Of a DNA stretch of 64,000 nt, positions 35,795-44,833 are shown piece by piece. The notes beneath the pieces were generated by a model. The model ran no database searches, was not told the DNA's origin, and was given only the letters and a program-made list of their open reading frames with translations. Numbering within the stretch: the stretch's first letter is position 1; every line of letters starts with the position of its first letter. The DNA comes from Lutibacter sp. A64 (GTDB lineage: Bacteria; Bacteroidota; Bacteroidia; Flavobacteriales; Flavobacteriaceae), in NCBI RefSeq assembly GCF_022429565.1, contig NZ_CP092487.1:2622001-2686000 (forward strand), given 5' to 3'. A program made the translations under genes and the position numbers.

Positions 35795-36849
35795 CAACAA
35801 ATAAAAAATACAAGTACACAAAAACAATAAGAAATTGGCTTTTATTAGGTTTAATTATGTTAGTTGGACAAGTAATAATTGGCGGTATTACAAGGTTAAC
35901 AGGCTCTGGACTTTCAATAACACGTTGGGATATTATTACAGGCGTAATCCCTCCTTTAAATGCTGAAGATTGGTTACACGAATTTAATTTATACAAAGAA
36001 ACACCCCAATTTCATAAAATAAATTCCACATTTACAATACAAGATTTTAAGTTCATATATTTCTGGGAATATTTTCACAGACTTTGGGTACGCGCTTTAG
36101 GATTTATATTTTTAATTCCATTTATAATTTTTGTTATTAGAAAAAAAATTAATGGCTATTTAATAAAACGATTAGCACTTGTAGTTTTGTTAACTATTTT
36201 AACTGCTTCTGCTGGCTGGATTATGGTAAAAAGTGGCTTAGTTAATAGACCTTGGGTAAATGCATACAAACTTACAATACATTTTATCTTAGCTTTATTA
36301 GTAATAACAGCTATGGTTAAAACTATTGCAGATGTTTATAATTATGGATCACGCAGCGTGGTAGGTTCTAAAAAAATAGTTTCAGTTGTTATGGTAGTTA
36401 CCTACATTCAAATGGTTTTTGCCGGATTAATGTCTGGTATGAAGGCTGGCTTATACTATCCAAGTTGGCCAGATATGAATGGTGAATTTTTACCTGCAGT
36501 TTTATTGAATTCAGAAAATTGGATTTGGCATAATATGATTAATTATGATAGTTATCTATTTGCCCCAGCATTAATACAATTTACACATAGAATGTTGGCT
36601 TATTTATTACTTACAATTACTATTTACTTGTTTTTTAAACTAAAAAATAACGTAACTGCATTTAGTAAAAAATGGTTAAACACCACCTTATTTTTAGTAT
36701 TACTACAAGTTATTTTAGGAATATTAACCGTATTAAATGTGGCTGGTAAAATACCGCTGTTTTTAGGTACAAGCCACCAATTGGTAGGTGTTTTATTTTT
36801 AATTAGCCTGCTATTTTTTAATTATTCAATTAGAAAACAGAAAGCATAA
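35785..36849 (+). CDS. ctaA: Heme A synthase (COX15/CtaA)
   Basis: 354 residues, eight membrane helices. Conserved features: IGGITRLTGSGLSITRWDIITGVIPPLN at the N-terminus (in parts), the heme-ligand histidine in FWEYFHRLWVRALGF, GLMSGMKAGLYYPSWPDMNGEF, and a second His in FTHRMLAYLLL. It oxidises heme O to heme A for cytochrome c oxidase, in the inner membrane. The start overlaps the gldD end. Together with the SCO1-type gene at 8.4-9.1 kb it indicates an aa3/caa3-type oxidase in this organism. Confidence 0.95.
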   Translation: MEITTNKKYKYTKTIRNWLLLGLIMLVGQVIIGGITRLTGSGLSITRWDIITGVIPPLNAEDWLHEFNLYKETPQFHKINSTFTIQDFKFIYFWEYFHRLWVRALGFIFLIPFIIFVIRKKINGYLIKRLALVVLLTILTASAGWIMVKSGLVNRPWVNAYKLTIHFILALLVITAMVKTIADVYNYGSRSVVGSKKIVSVVMVVTYIQMVFAGLMSGMKAGLYYPSWPDMNGEFLPAVLLNSENWIWHNMINYDSYLFAPALIQFTHRMLAYLLLTITIYLFFKLKNNVTAFSKKWLNTTLFLVLLQVILGILTVLNVAGKIPLFLGTSHQLVGVLFLISLLFFNYSIRKQKA

Positions 36850-36893
36850 TTCTATAGTTTTTAAATTAAAAAGCTTTAAAACTACTATATTAT

Positions 36894-36911
36894 TTCCTGT
36901 AAAAACAGGAA
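36894..36911. repeat. Short palindromic intergenic element
   Basis: TTCCTG TAAAAA CAGGAA forms a 6-bp stem, followed by TGACA. Similar TTCCTGnnnnnnCAGGAA units recur in intergenic regions of flavobacterial genomes; only one copy is in this window, so its repetitive nature is inferred. Confidence 0.3.
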
Positions 36912-36934
36912 TGACAGAGCAACCATAATTAATT

Positions 36935-37507
36935 TTATTCATTTAACTTCCAAGTGGTAACTTCACCATATTGTCCGGCTACAATAAAAAGACTGTCTGG
37001 AGAAAATTTAACAAATTTTGGTGTATCATTCTTGTATTTCCCTGGGTAATCTATAAATTTTCCAGATTTTAAATTCCAAACTCTTACTGCACCATATACT
37101 CCTGCAGCAATACTTTTACCATCGGGTGAAAAACTAAAATAGGTAGGAGTTGTATTTTCATACTTAACTTTATAGTCTGTAAAATCATTTGAATTAAGTT
37201 TCCAAACTCTTATTGCCCCATAAATTCCAGTTGCAATATAGTTGTCATCAGGAGAAAAACACACAAAATTTGGAGTTACATTTACTCTATCTAAACTATA
37301 ATCTCTATATTTATTGGTTCCGGTTTTCCAAACTCTTACCTCACCATAAATCCCTGCAACTATGTATTTTCCGTTATTTGAGAACTCTACATACATTGGT
37401 GTACTATTTTTATACACAATCTCGTAGCTCTTAGTAAACGTTTGACAAAATAAATAAGAATAACTAAATCCTAAGAAAACGATTACTAAACTGATTTTCT
37501 TATACAT
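36935..37507 (-). CDS. Secreted WD40-like protein with exact 42-residue repeats
   Basis: 190 residues. A signal peptide (about 1-21, ending LFCQT) precedes four repeats starting at residues 36, 78, 120 and 162, each beginning TP and containing FSPD, then AxGxYGxVRVWxL. The period is exactly 42 residues. The GxYGxVRVW core is WD40-like. Known WD40 propellers have six to eight blades, so four is short and the protein may pair with itself or be part of a larger assembly. No catalytic residues. It is monocistronic and of unknown function. Confidence 0.7.
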   Translation of the reverse strand: MYKKISLVIVFLGFSYSYLFCQTFTKSYEIVYKNSTPMYVEFSNNGKYIVAGIYGEVRVWKTGTNKYRDYSLDRVNVTPNFVCFSPDDNYIATGIYGAIRVWKLNSNDFTDYKVKYENTTPTYFSFSPDGKSIAAGVYGAVRVWNLKSGKFIDYPGKYKNDTPKFVKFSPDSLFIVAGQYGEVTTWKLNE

Positions 37508-37576
37508 ATCTTACACTTTTTATTAATTAGTATTGATTAATAAAAGTGAACAAAAGATATGCCAATTATAATAAAA

Positions 37577-37612
37577 AAAGCTGCCTGAAAATTATAATTT
37601 TCAGGCAGCTTT
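37577..37612 (-). terminator. Terminator after the helical lipoprotein gene
   Basis: A perfect 36-bp palindrome with 18-bp arms; the first arm starts AAAGCTGCCTGAAAAT. On the minus strand it runs into TTTTTTTATTAT, so it ends the transcript of the upstream minus-strand gene (37636-37980). Confidence 0.85.
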
Positions 37613-37635
37613 AAGCTAATTAAATGTTTAAAAAA

Positions 37636-37980
37636 CTACTGTTTTACAGCTTCTTTTAAAGCATTAGCGCCTTCTTTAACTTTTTCTGCTCCTTCTTTTA
37701 CAGCATCAGCACCATCTTTTACTGCATCTTTAACAGTACTTGCTGCATCTTTAGCATCAGAACTTAAAGAGTCGATTACTTTTTCAGCTCCTTCTTTCAC
37801 TTCTTCAACACCTTCTCCTAAAGCTTCTTTAGCATCTTTAGCAGCCTCTTTAAGATCTTCTTTTGCTGCTTCAACTTCAGTTGAAACACCATCTTTTAAA
37901 TCTTTTTTCTCAGTTTCTTTGCAAGAAATAGTAATTACACTAATTATTGCAACAGCAATTAATAATTTTAACGTTTTCAT
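37636..37980 (-). CDS. Small lipoprotein with LEA-like amphipathic repeats
   Basis: 114 residues from the ATG at 37980 (an ATG at 37989 adds three residues). The signal is MKTLKLLIAVAIISVITISC (Cys20, lipobox TISC). The rest is a charged alpha-helical region with 11-residue-like repeats (AKDAKEALGEGVEEVKEG, VKDAVKDGADAVKEG, EKVKEGANALKEAVKQ), rich in Ala, Lys, Glu, Asp and Gly with no aromatics. Such proteins look like LEA or apolipoprotein-type amphipathic helices. It may be a stress-related or envelope-coating protein; no catalytic sites. Function unknown. Confidence 0.75.
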   Translation of the reverse strand: MKTLKLLIAVAIISVITISCKETEKKDLKDGVSTEVEAAKEDLKEAAKDAKEALGEGVEEVKEGAEKVIDSLSSDAKDAASTVKDAVKDGADAVKEGAEKVKEGANALKEAVKQ

Positions 37981-38234
37981 TTTTAGCATTGTTTATTTAA
38001 GTTTGACGCAAATTAACAAAATTTTAACAAATAAAAACAAAAAAGACACTATTTATACTATAAATCATTTATTCTCAGAAGTTTCAAGTGATTTTTATGA
38101 TTTTAATATATTACTAATACAAAAATTTAATTAGCAATAATCTTTCTAGAAGTTAATCTTATTCAAGCAACTCCTTCAACTAAAAACATCTAATACAATT
38201 TCTGAATTATTTTTAGCGATAATTCAAATTGTTA

Positions 38235-38633
38235 TTATTTAGCTTCGTTATTTTCTATAGAATCATCTTCAATTAAATCTATAGCTGTAGTTTTAGAAAC
38301 TGAGTATAAATCGCCTCCTGCAATTCCTCCTATTTTCTCAGATATATCTTCTGCACTTAATTTATTGCTATCATAAGTAAAAAGACCTTTTTTAGATTCG
38401 AAACTCACTTTTGTATAAGCTACACCATCTACTTTAGACATTTTAGATTGTATTAATCTAGCACATCCAATTTCACAGGTCATACCTTCAATATCTACTT
38501 CAATACTTTTGTAGTTTGCTGCTACTTCTTGAGTAGTTTCATTTTCTTTAGCTGCATCTTTACTTTTAGACTGATTGCATGAAAAAGTAATTGCAGTTAA
38601 AACAATAAGTAAAAGGCTTGTAATGGTTCTCAT
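38235..38633 (-). CDS. Heavy-metal-associated (HMA) domain lipoprotein
   Basis: 132 residues. Lipobox FSC at Cys19 and a linker of about 25 residues lead into an HMA fold (about 42-110): IEVDIEGMTCEIGCARLIQ with metal cysteines Cys53 and Cys57 in a CxxxC spacing instead of the usual CxxC, then VDGVAYTKVSFESKKGLFTYD and AEDISEKIGG. It probably binds copper or another soft metal in the periplasm. It is divergent from the DMT transporter gene. Envelope copper handling (with the SCO1-type protein) is a plausible role. Confidence 0.85.
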   Translation of the reverse strand: MRTITSLLLIVLTAITFSCNQSKSKDAAKENETTQEVAANYKSIEVDIEGMTCEIGCARLIQSKMSKVDGVAYTKVSFESKKGLFTYDSNKLSAEDISEKIGGIAGGDLYSVSKTTAIDLIEDDSIENNEAK

Positions 38634-38721
38634 TTTTTTAATATTAATAGTTCATACAAATCTATAAACTATTAATATTAAATCCGAATATTTATCCGAA
38701 TTTTGCATTTTTAAAAATAAA

Positions 38722-39594
38722 ATGGAAACTAAAAACTTACGCTGGATTTACTTAGGAGTTCTTTCTTTAATTTGGGGAAGCTCCTTTATTTTAATGAAGA
38801 AAGCATTAATTGGGTTATCGCCAATGCAAGTTGGAGCTCTAAGAACCTTATTTACAGCTATATTTTTAATATTAATTGGTGGTAAAAAAATAATTAAAAT
38901 TAAAAAGAAACAATGGTATTACTTAACTTTAAACGGATTAGCTGGCACTTTTTTTCCGGCCTTTTTATTTGCATATGCTGTTGACAAAATTGACAGTTCT
39001 ATCGCTTCAATTTTAAACTCTTTAACACCTTTAAACACCTTAATTGTAGGTGCTGTAATTTTTGGTATTGGTTTTAGAAAAAAACAATTAATAGGTGTTT
39101 TAATTGGTTTAGTTGGTACTTTAATGCTTATTTTAAAAGGTGCTGAACTAAATCCTAATCAGGATTATTTTTATGCGAGCTTTATTTTAATAGCTTCTAT
39201 AGGGTATGCTTTAAATGTAAATATTTTAAAGAAGTACTTATCTGATTTAGATGCATTAAGCATTACTGTTGCTAATTTTGTATTGCTTATAATTCCAACT
39301 TTAATAGTGCTATGGTTTACCGGTTTCTTTGATACTTTTGAATTGAATGCAACTACTAAATCAAGCCTGTTTTATTTAGCAATTTTAGCCATAATTTGCA
39401 CTGGAATTGCTAAAATTATATTTAATAGATTAATTCAAATATCTTCACCCATATTTTCATCTTCTGTAACCTATTTAATTCCAATTGTTGCAATTACTTG
39501 GGGTATTTTAGATGGAGAAAAAATAACATTGTATCAGGTGCTATCTGGATTTATAATATTACTTGGTGTTTATTTAGTTAACAAATCGAAATAA
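38722..39594 (+). CDS. EamA-family drug/metabolite transporter
   Basis: 290 residues with ten predicted membrane helices in two EamA repeats (about 5-140 and 148-288; WGSSFILMKKALIGLSPMQVGALR and the second half around SIGYALNVNILKKYLSD, in parts). Inner-membrane permease of the DMT superfamily; substrates include amino acids and metabolites and cannot be predicted. Monocistronic, ended by a strong hairpin. Confidence 0.9.
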   Translation: METKNLRWIYLGVLSLIWGSSFILMKKALIGLSPMQVGALRTLFTAIFLILIGGKKIIKIKKKQWYYLTLNGLAGTFFPAFLFAYAVDKIDSSIASILNSLTPLNTLIVGAVIFGIGFRKKQLIGVLIGLVGTLMLILKGAELNPNQDYFYASFILIASIGYALNVNILKKYLSDLDALSITVANFVLLIIPTLIVLWFTGFFDTFELNATTKSSLFYLAILAIICTGIAKIIFNRLIQISSPIFSSSVTYLIPIVAITWGILDGEKITLYQVLSGFIILLGVYLVNKSK

Positions 39595-39596
39595 AA

Positions 39597-39635
39597 AAAG
39601 GCTGTTTAGAAAATTAAATTTTCCAAACAGCCTTT
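39597..39635. terminator. Bidirectional terminator between convergent genes
   Basis: Stem AAAGGCTGTTT...AAACAGCCTTT with one internal mismatch (A/C), flanked by A and T runs, between the DMT transporter (+) and M16 peptidase (-) genes. Confidence 0.8.
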
Positions 39636-39653
39636 AAACTATTTTAACTTCTA

Positions 39654-42600
39654 TTAAAAGTCCTCTTCAGAAACTCCTTCGTTTACTTTAGCATCTGTTA
39701 ATTTAAATTCAACTTTTTGTGGTCCTAAACTTCCTATTTTAGTTCCAGCAAATTTAACACCGTTAAATTCTTTATAATCGCTGTAAGTAGCTTCAGATTT
39801 TTGAGTTTGCCCACCCATACTAACTGTTTGTACTTCTTTTACTTTTAAACCAGTTTCAACATCAAAATAAATATCTGTAGAAACAATTTCTCCTTTTGTA
39901 GAAATTACATAAGCATCTTTTCCATCTAAGGATTCTATACCTGCTAATTTTGAACTTTCGTTATTTAGTAATCCCATTTCTAAGAAAGTACCTAAAACAT
40001 TTGTCATTTCAGAAGCCATATTTTCAGGTAATGGTTGTTTGTTCATAGTAACTCCATCTTTACTCATTACTATTTTTTGCATTACATTACCCCCCATACT
40101 TGTTTCATTAGCATATTTAGTAGCCGTTCTTTTCTCTGTACTTGAAATAACGTTACCCATCGCTTCTGCTTCATAAGTTACAAGTGTACTTTTAATAGCT
40201 TTAATTTTATCTACACCACCAATAGCATTAAAATATGCTTCAATTACAGATTTCTTAGAAACCCCATCAGCTATTGAAGCCGATTTTTCTGAAGCTGCTT
40301 TAGCTGCTGCTGCTGCTTTTAAAATTGATTCTTCAGTTGGCTTAAATACTACTTCGTAAGTTTTAGCATTTTTCAACAATTTTTTAGTGTAATTTTGAAT
40401 ATCTTTAACTGTAATATCATTTACAATTTCATCAAAATTTTCTGGAGCATCTATATTATAATTTTCACGATAAAAGTTCATTAACAAACTCATGTCATAA
40501 TTATTATAATCTTTTTGCTCTTCTCTTTCTTTTTTGTAATTAGTTAATGTTTTATCAAGATCTAATTGTTGAATTTCTCCGTTGGCAATTTTTTCAATTT
40601 CATTATGCACAATATCAACTAATTTATCAACTTTATCTGGATTACAATCAAAATTAACTGATAGTGTAGCTTGATTTACAGGTCTTTTAGATAAGCTACT
40701 TCTTGCAGAAGCTCCGTAAGTTCCACCTTCTTCTTCTCTAAGTGTTTCTGTATATCTTAATTGTAAAATATCTCCTAAAGCTTTTGCTATCATGTTGTTT
40801 TTTAACGTGTATTTCATATCGTTTTTATATGAAATTCTTACAGAACTTTTAGGATCTTCCATTTTAAGAAGAATGTCTTTATCTATAGTATCTGAAACCC
40901 AGTTTGTAGAATTGTCTTTCCACATTTCCATCTCCTTAGTTGTTTCAATACTTGCAATATATTTTTCTAATAAAGGTTCTAAATTTTCTTTTTCAACATC
41001 TCCAACAATAAAGAATTCGAAATCTGCCGCATTATTAAATCTATCTAAATAAATAGCTTTTGCTTTTTCAAAAGACATTTCATCAACCAATTTTTGATCA
41101 AAAATACGTTGTGTTGGATGATCTTTACCGTAAAGCGTAGTAATTAAACTATCGTTCATCTTTTCAGTAATATTTTCACTTTTTCTAATTAAGTAGTTTT
41201 TAACGTTTTCCATTAAAACTGTATAAGCATCTTCATCAAAACGAGGTTTTTCAAATCTTAAATACACCATTTGAAGCATCGTTTCAACATCCTTTGTTGA
41301 AGATGATCCAGAAACACTTTCAGATAAAGAGTTTATACTAACTGATGTACTTGCTGTTTTACCTGCTAATACTTTTGGTAGATCTGTTCTAGAAAAATCT
41401 CCTAAACCAGAAAATTGTGCTACTCCAGTTGTAAGTGATGCAGAAGCTAACTCAGCATCTTCTAATAAAGACATACCTCCATAACTTGTAGCATTTAATC
41501 TTACGTCATTTTCATTTTTATCAGCAAATTTATAGTGTACTTTAATACCATTACTTAAAGTAAAAGTTGTTGCTTCAATTTCTTTATTATAATCTTCTGA
41601 AACAATAGTACCTTCTTTTATAGTTACGTCAGAAATTAATGTTTTTCCGCTAAAAGAATCTTCATAAGCAGTTATTGAATTGTCGTTCTCAACTTCATTA
41701 ATAATTGCAACAGCTTGTTCTTCTGTTAAATTATTATTTCCTTTTACTCCTGTAACAATAATAGCTCTATTTTCTTTAGTATATAATTTTTTTAATGTAT
41801 TATTTACTTCTTCAATATTAAGCTTATCAAAAATATTTTTGGCAATTTCATATTCTTCAACAATATCTGTCATTGTTTCATTTTCAAGATAGTTTTGTTG
41901 AATTGTTCTAATAATTCTTTTATGAGAAAAATCGTTTATTTTAGCAATTTGAGTTTCGTAGCTATTTTTAATTTCAGCAATTTTTCTACTCATTTCAGCT
42001 TCAGTAAAACCAAATTTAACTGCTCTATTTAACTCTGTTAAAGCTTCTTTAAAAGCATCTTGTTGTTGGTTTGGCTTAGGATAAACTGTAAGACTTAATT
42101 GTTTTTTACTTCTTACAAAGTTTCCAAAATTAAAACGTGCAGCCATAAAAGAAGCATCTGGATTTTGGGTTTTTTCGCTAATTCTAGCTGAAAGCATAGA
42201 AACCATTAAACTGTTGATTAAAGACTCTTTTAAATCTTTAACCGTTTGATCTGCTAATGATCTTGGGTGATTAATACTGAATGCTATATTTGATGTAGTT
42301 ACCTCTTCATCCATAGCCATTGTATATAACATTTCTTTGTGGTCAGGAATTTGAACTAGGAAACGTTCTTTTGGATTTTCTACAGCAGGAATGCTTGAAA
42401 ATTGTTTTATTATTTTTTGCTCAATCTCATCAACATCAATATCTCCAACTACAGCAATAGCTTGTAAATCTGTTCTATACCAGTCGTGATAAAAATCTCT
42501 TAATGCTTTGTATTCAAAGTTTTCTACTATATCCATTAAACCAATTGGCAAACGATTAGAGTATTTAGAATTACCAAACATAACTGGAAGCGTTTGCTGC

Positions 42601-43136
42601 AACACTCTCATTTGTCCGTTCTGTCTAGTTCTCCACTCTTCTTTAATAACACCTCTTTCCGCATCAATTTCTTCTTCAGTTAATAGTAAATAGTTAGACC
42701 AATCGTTTAAAATTAACAATGCTGTATCTACTAAACCATCCTTAGTAGGTATGTTATCTAAATTATAAACAGTTTCATCAAAAGATGTATATGCATTAAT
42801 ATCTTTTCCGAATACAGCTCCGTGTTTTTGCAACGTATTTAAAATACCTTTTCCTTCAAAGTTTTTGGTACCATTAAATGCCATATGCTCTAAAAAGTGA
42901 GCCAACCCTTGTTGGTGATCATTTTCTAAAACAGAACCAACATTTTGAATTATATAATAACTAGCAACATTTTTTGTTACATCTGTACTATATATGTAAT
43001 AGGTCATTCCATTTTCCAGTACACCTTTTTTAATTTTTTTGTTTACAGGCAATGGAGCTTCTAAATTAACTTCTTGCGCAAAAGTGGTAAAACTTAAAAA
43101 AAATGCGAAAAAGCTTAAATAATAAAATTTTCTCAT
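39654..43136 (-). CDS. Large M16-family zinc peptidase with C-terminal extension
   Basis: 1160 residues with a signal peptide (1-20). The inverted zinc motif HFLEH is at residues 80-84, with the downstream Glu of M16 enzymes around 155-162 (AERGVIKEEWR). Two M16 halves span about 25-500 and 500-940; the second half is non-catalytic. Residues about 965-1160 form an additional domain (KKSVIEAYFNAIGGVDKIKAIK; LDGKDAYVISTKGEIVSTDIYF, in parts) resembling the lipid/lipoprotein-carrier-like region seen behind such peptidases in Bacteroidota. It probably degrades peptides in the periplasm. Substrate unknown. Confidence 0.9.
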   Translation of the reverse strand: MRKFYYLSFFAFFLSFTTFAQEVNLEAPLPVNKKIKKGVLENGMTYYIYSTDVTKNVASYYIIQNVGSVLENDHQQGLAHFLEHMAFNGTKNFEGKGILNTLQKHGAVFGKDINAYTSFDETVYNLDNIPTKDGLVDTALLILNDWSNYLLLTEEEIDAERGVIKEEWRTRQNGQMRVLQQTLPVMFGNSKYSNRLPIGLMDIVENFEYKALRDFYHDWYRTDLQAIAVVGDIDVDEIEQKIIKQFSSIPAVENPKERFLVQIPDHKEMLYTMAMDEEVTTSNIAFSINHPRSLADQTVKDLKESLINSLMVSMLSARISEKTQNPDASFMAARFNFGNFVRSKKQLSLTVYPKPNQQQDAFKEALTELNRAVKFGFTEAEMSRKIAEIKNSYETQIAKINDFSHKRIIRTIQQNYLENETMTDIVEEYEIAKNIFDKLNIEEVNNTLKKLYTKENRAIIVTGVKGNNNLTEEQAVAIINEVENDNSITAYEDSFSGKTLISDVTIKEGTIVSEDYNKEIEATTFTLSNGIKVHYKFADKNENDVRLNATSYGGMSLLEDAELASASLTTGVAQFSGLGDFSRTDLPKVLAGKTASTSVSINSLSESVSGSSSTKDVETMLQMVYLRFEKPRFDEDAYTVLMENVKNYLIRKSENITEKMNDSLITTLYGKDHPTQRIFDQKLVDEMSFEKAKAIYLDRFNNAADFEFFIVGDVEKENLEPLLEKYIASIETTKEMEMWKDNSTNWVSDTIDKDILLKMEDPKSSVRISYKNDMKYTLKNNMIAKALGDILQLRYTETLREEEGGTYGASARSSLSKRPVNQATLSVNFDCNPDKVDKLVDIVHNEIEKIANGEIQQLDLDKTLTNYKKEREEQKDYNNYDMSLLMNFYRENYNIDAPENFDEIVNDITVKDIQNYTKKLLKNAKTYEVVFKPTEESILKAAAAAKAASEKSASIADGVSKKSVIEAYFNAIGGVDKIKAIKSTLVTYEAEAMGNVISSTEKRTATKYANETSMGGNVMQKIVMSKDGVTMNKQPLPENMASEMTNVLGTFLEMGLLNNESSKLAGIESLDGKDAYVISTKGEIVSTDIYFDVETGLKVKEVQTVSMGGQTQKSEATYSDYKEFNGVKFAGTKIGSLGPQKVEFKLTDAKVNEGVSEEDF

Positions 43137-43565
43137 TAGTATTGAATTATATTGATTATTAAGGTTAAATTATACATACTTGTCGTACGTAATTTCTTAT
43201 TGTTACAGTTTTAGTGAAAATGAATTCAAATTTAAAATTATTTTATTTGTTTCACCTTTATTTCTAATAAATTAACTAAACATTAATACAAATTCTAACC
43301 AGTTTTTACTGTTTAATGTTATACTATATTCGCTCAACACCTTCTTACTTACTGATTAAAAAGCATAAAGGTGAAAAATTCTCTTATACAGACAAGTTTT
43401 AACCAAAAAACATTTAAAAACTAAAATATAAATTTATAAAACACTAACAATAAGCACTTTATTATAATAATTTTGTTTTGTTGAATAAGAAAAAAGCCAT
43501 ATATTTGCACCCGCCTTAATTGAAAAGGCAATTATTTATTAATAAAGCGAATAAAAACAATACGT
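43137..43565. other. 429-base intergenic region between the M16 peptidase and rplU
   Basis: Divergent spacer. It holds the rplU promoter (43476-43507). I see no credible gene, RNA gene or repeat in the remaining AT-rich sequence, and no clear -7 element for the peptidase gene. Confidence 0.6.
43476..43507 (+). promoter_or_regulatory. rplU-rpmA promoter
   Basis: -33 TTTTG (43476-43480), 19-base spacer, -7 TATATTTG (43500-43507): a complete consensus Bacteroidota promoter, 58 bases before the rplU ATG. Confidence 0.75.
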
Positions 43566-44192
43566 ATGTATGCAATTGTAGAAATAGCAGGGCAGCAGTT
43601 TAAAGTTGCGAAAGACCAAAAGGTTTACGTACATCGTTTACAAGAAGAAGAAGGAAACAAAGTTTCTTTTGATAAAGTTCTTCTTTTAGACAACGATGGT
43701 GCAGTAACAGTTGGCGCCCCAGCTATCCAAGGAGCCGAAGTAACGGCCAAAATTTTAAGTCACTTACAAGGTGATAAAGTAATCGTTTTCAAAAAGAAAC
43801 GTAGAAAAGGTTTTAGAAAAAAGAATGGTCACCGCCAAGCTTTAACTGAAATTCAAATTGAAAGTATTGCTGCAAGCGGTGCTAAAAAAGCAGCTCCAAA
43901 AGCTGAAAAAGCAAAAGCTCCAGCAAAAAAAGCATCAACTAAAAAAGGTGATGATTTAAAGAAAATTGAAGGTATTGGACCTAAAATTGCTGACACTTTA
44001 GCAGCAGCAGGTATTACTACTTTTGCTGAATTAGCTAAATCTGAACCAGCAAAAATTGCTGAAATTATTGCTGATGTACGTGGTAACCACGTAACAGATA
44101 CTTGGCCAACTCAAGCTCAATTAGCTACTGATGGTAAGTGGGATGAATTGAAAGAATTACAAGATAGATTAGACGGAGGCGTTGAAAAATAA
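43566..44192 (+). CDS. rplU: 50S ribosomal protein L21 with helix-hairpin-helix extension
   Basis: 208 residues, twice the usual L21. Residues 1-103 are canonical L21 ([39 protein letters not shown]). A Lys/Ala-rich linker (about 106-127) joins a C-terminal domain (about 128-205) with a helix-hairpin-helix [20 protein letters not shown] and a [26 protein letters not shown] tail (in parts). The extension is also found in other Flavobacteriaceae and probably contacts rRNA or another factor. It is co-transcribed with rpmA, the standard rplU-rpmA order. Confidence 0.96.
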   Translation: MYAIVEIAGQQFKVAKDQKVYVHRLQEEEGNKVSFDKVLLLDNDGAVTVGAPAIQGAEVTAKILSHLQGDKVIVFKKKRRKGFRKKNGHRQALTEIQIESIAASGAKKAAPKAEKAKAPAKKASTKKGDDLKKIEGIGPKIADTLAAAGITTFAELAKSEPAKIAEIIADVRGNHVTDTWPTQAQLATDGKWDELKELQDRLDGGVEK

Positions 44193-44226
44193 ATCTGTAA
44201 CGTTTAACTTATAAAAACTTAGTAAA

Positions 44227-44487
44227 ATGGCACATAAAAAAGGAGTAGGTAGTTCGAAGAATGGTAGAGAATCAGAATCGAAACGACTAGGAGTAAAAAT
44301 ATTTGGTGGACAAGCTGCTATTGCAGGTAACATTATTATCCGTCAAAGAGGAACTCAACACCACCCTGGTGATAACGTATATATGGGAAAAGACCATACT
44401 TTACACGCAAAAGTGGACGGTATTGTACAATTCCAAAAGAAAAAAGACAACAGATCTTATGTTTCTATTGAGCCTTTTGAAGCTTAA
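44227..44487 (+). CDS. rpmA: 50S ribosomal protein L27
   Basis: 86 residues with the conserved N-terminus [18 protein letters not shown] and the core [26 protein letters not shown] (in parts). There is no N-terminal cleavable extension of the Firmicutes type. Part of the large subunit near the peptidyl-transferase centre. Follows rplU by 34 bases. Confidence 0.98.
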   Translation: MAHKKGVGSSKNGRESESKRLGVKIFGGQAAIAGNIIIRQRGTQHHPGDNVYMGKDHTLHAKVDGIVQFQKKKDNRSYVSIEPFEA

Positions 44488-44833
44488 GAAACAATTTTCT
44501 TTAAATTTTCAAAAACTCCTAAACTAGTAAATAGTTTGGGAGTTTTTTTATGTGCTTATTTTGTTGATTCGTTTTTTTTTTTTTTACATTTATGCTTGAA
44601 AAGGATTAATAATCTATTTTTTTAATAAGACACTTTATGTTTAACCTTAAAAAAATTGCTAATGAACTAAATCTACCTTTAAAATAAGAGGAGTCATAAG
44701 TGTTTATAATTCATATACAGTTGTTACAAGGATAACAAGCCTCGTAATCTCACAAAACAAAATCTTTATCATATATAATAATATAATCTATAAGGTATTA
44801 TATATGATTATTAATCCAAAAAAATAATTAAAA
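44488..44833. other. 346-base intergenic region before the GLPGLI gene
   Basis: Contains the rpmA terminator (44512-44550), a run of 14 T (44572-44585), and two further inverted repeats: TTGTTA/TAACAA around 44720 and a 13-bp-armed hairpin (ATCATATATAATA / TATTATATATGAT) at 44768-44808, 26 bases before the GLPGLI start codon. No gene is credible here. The hairpin is in the 5' leader of the GLPGLI gene. Confidence 0.6.
44512..44550 (+). terminator. Terminator after rpmA
   Basis: 15-bp stem AAAACTCCTAAACTA / TAGTTTGGGAGTTTT (one T-G pair), 5-base loop, followed by T residues. Confidence 0.85.

Noticed and set aside
43317..43403. 28-codon frame starting MLYYIRSTPSYLL upstream of rplU
   Set aside because: No promoter, RBS or conservation cue; the rplU promoter is nearby and the frame is of chance length in AT-rich DNA.
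44572..44585. T14 homopolymer as a phase-variable tract
   Set aside because: It lies outside any gene and outside an obvious promoter spacer, so switching is not supported.
44637..44687. 16-codon frame MFNLKKIANELNLPLK with HTH-like look
   Set aside because: Too short to be a real domain, no continuation in any frame; likely chance.
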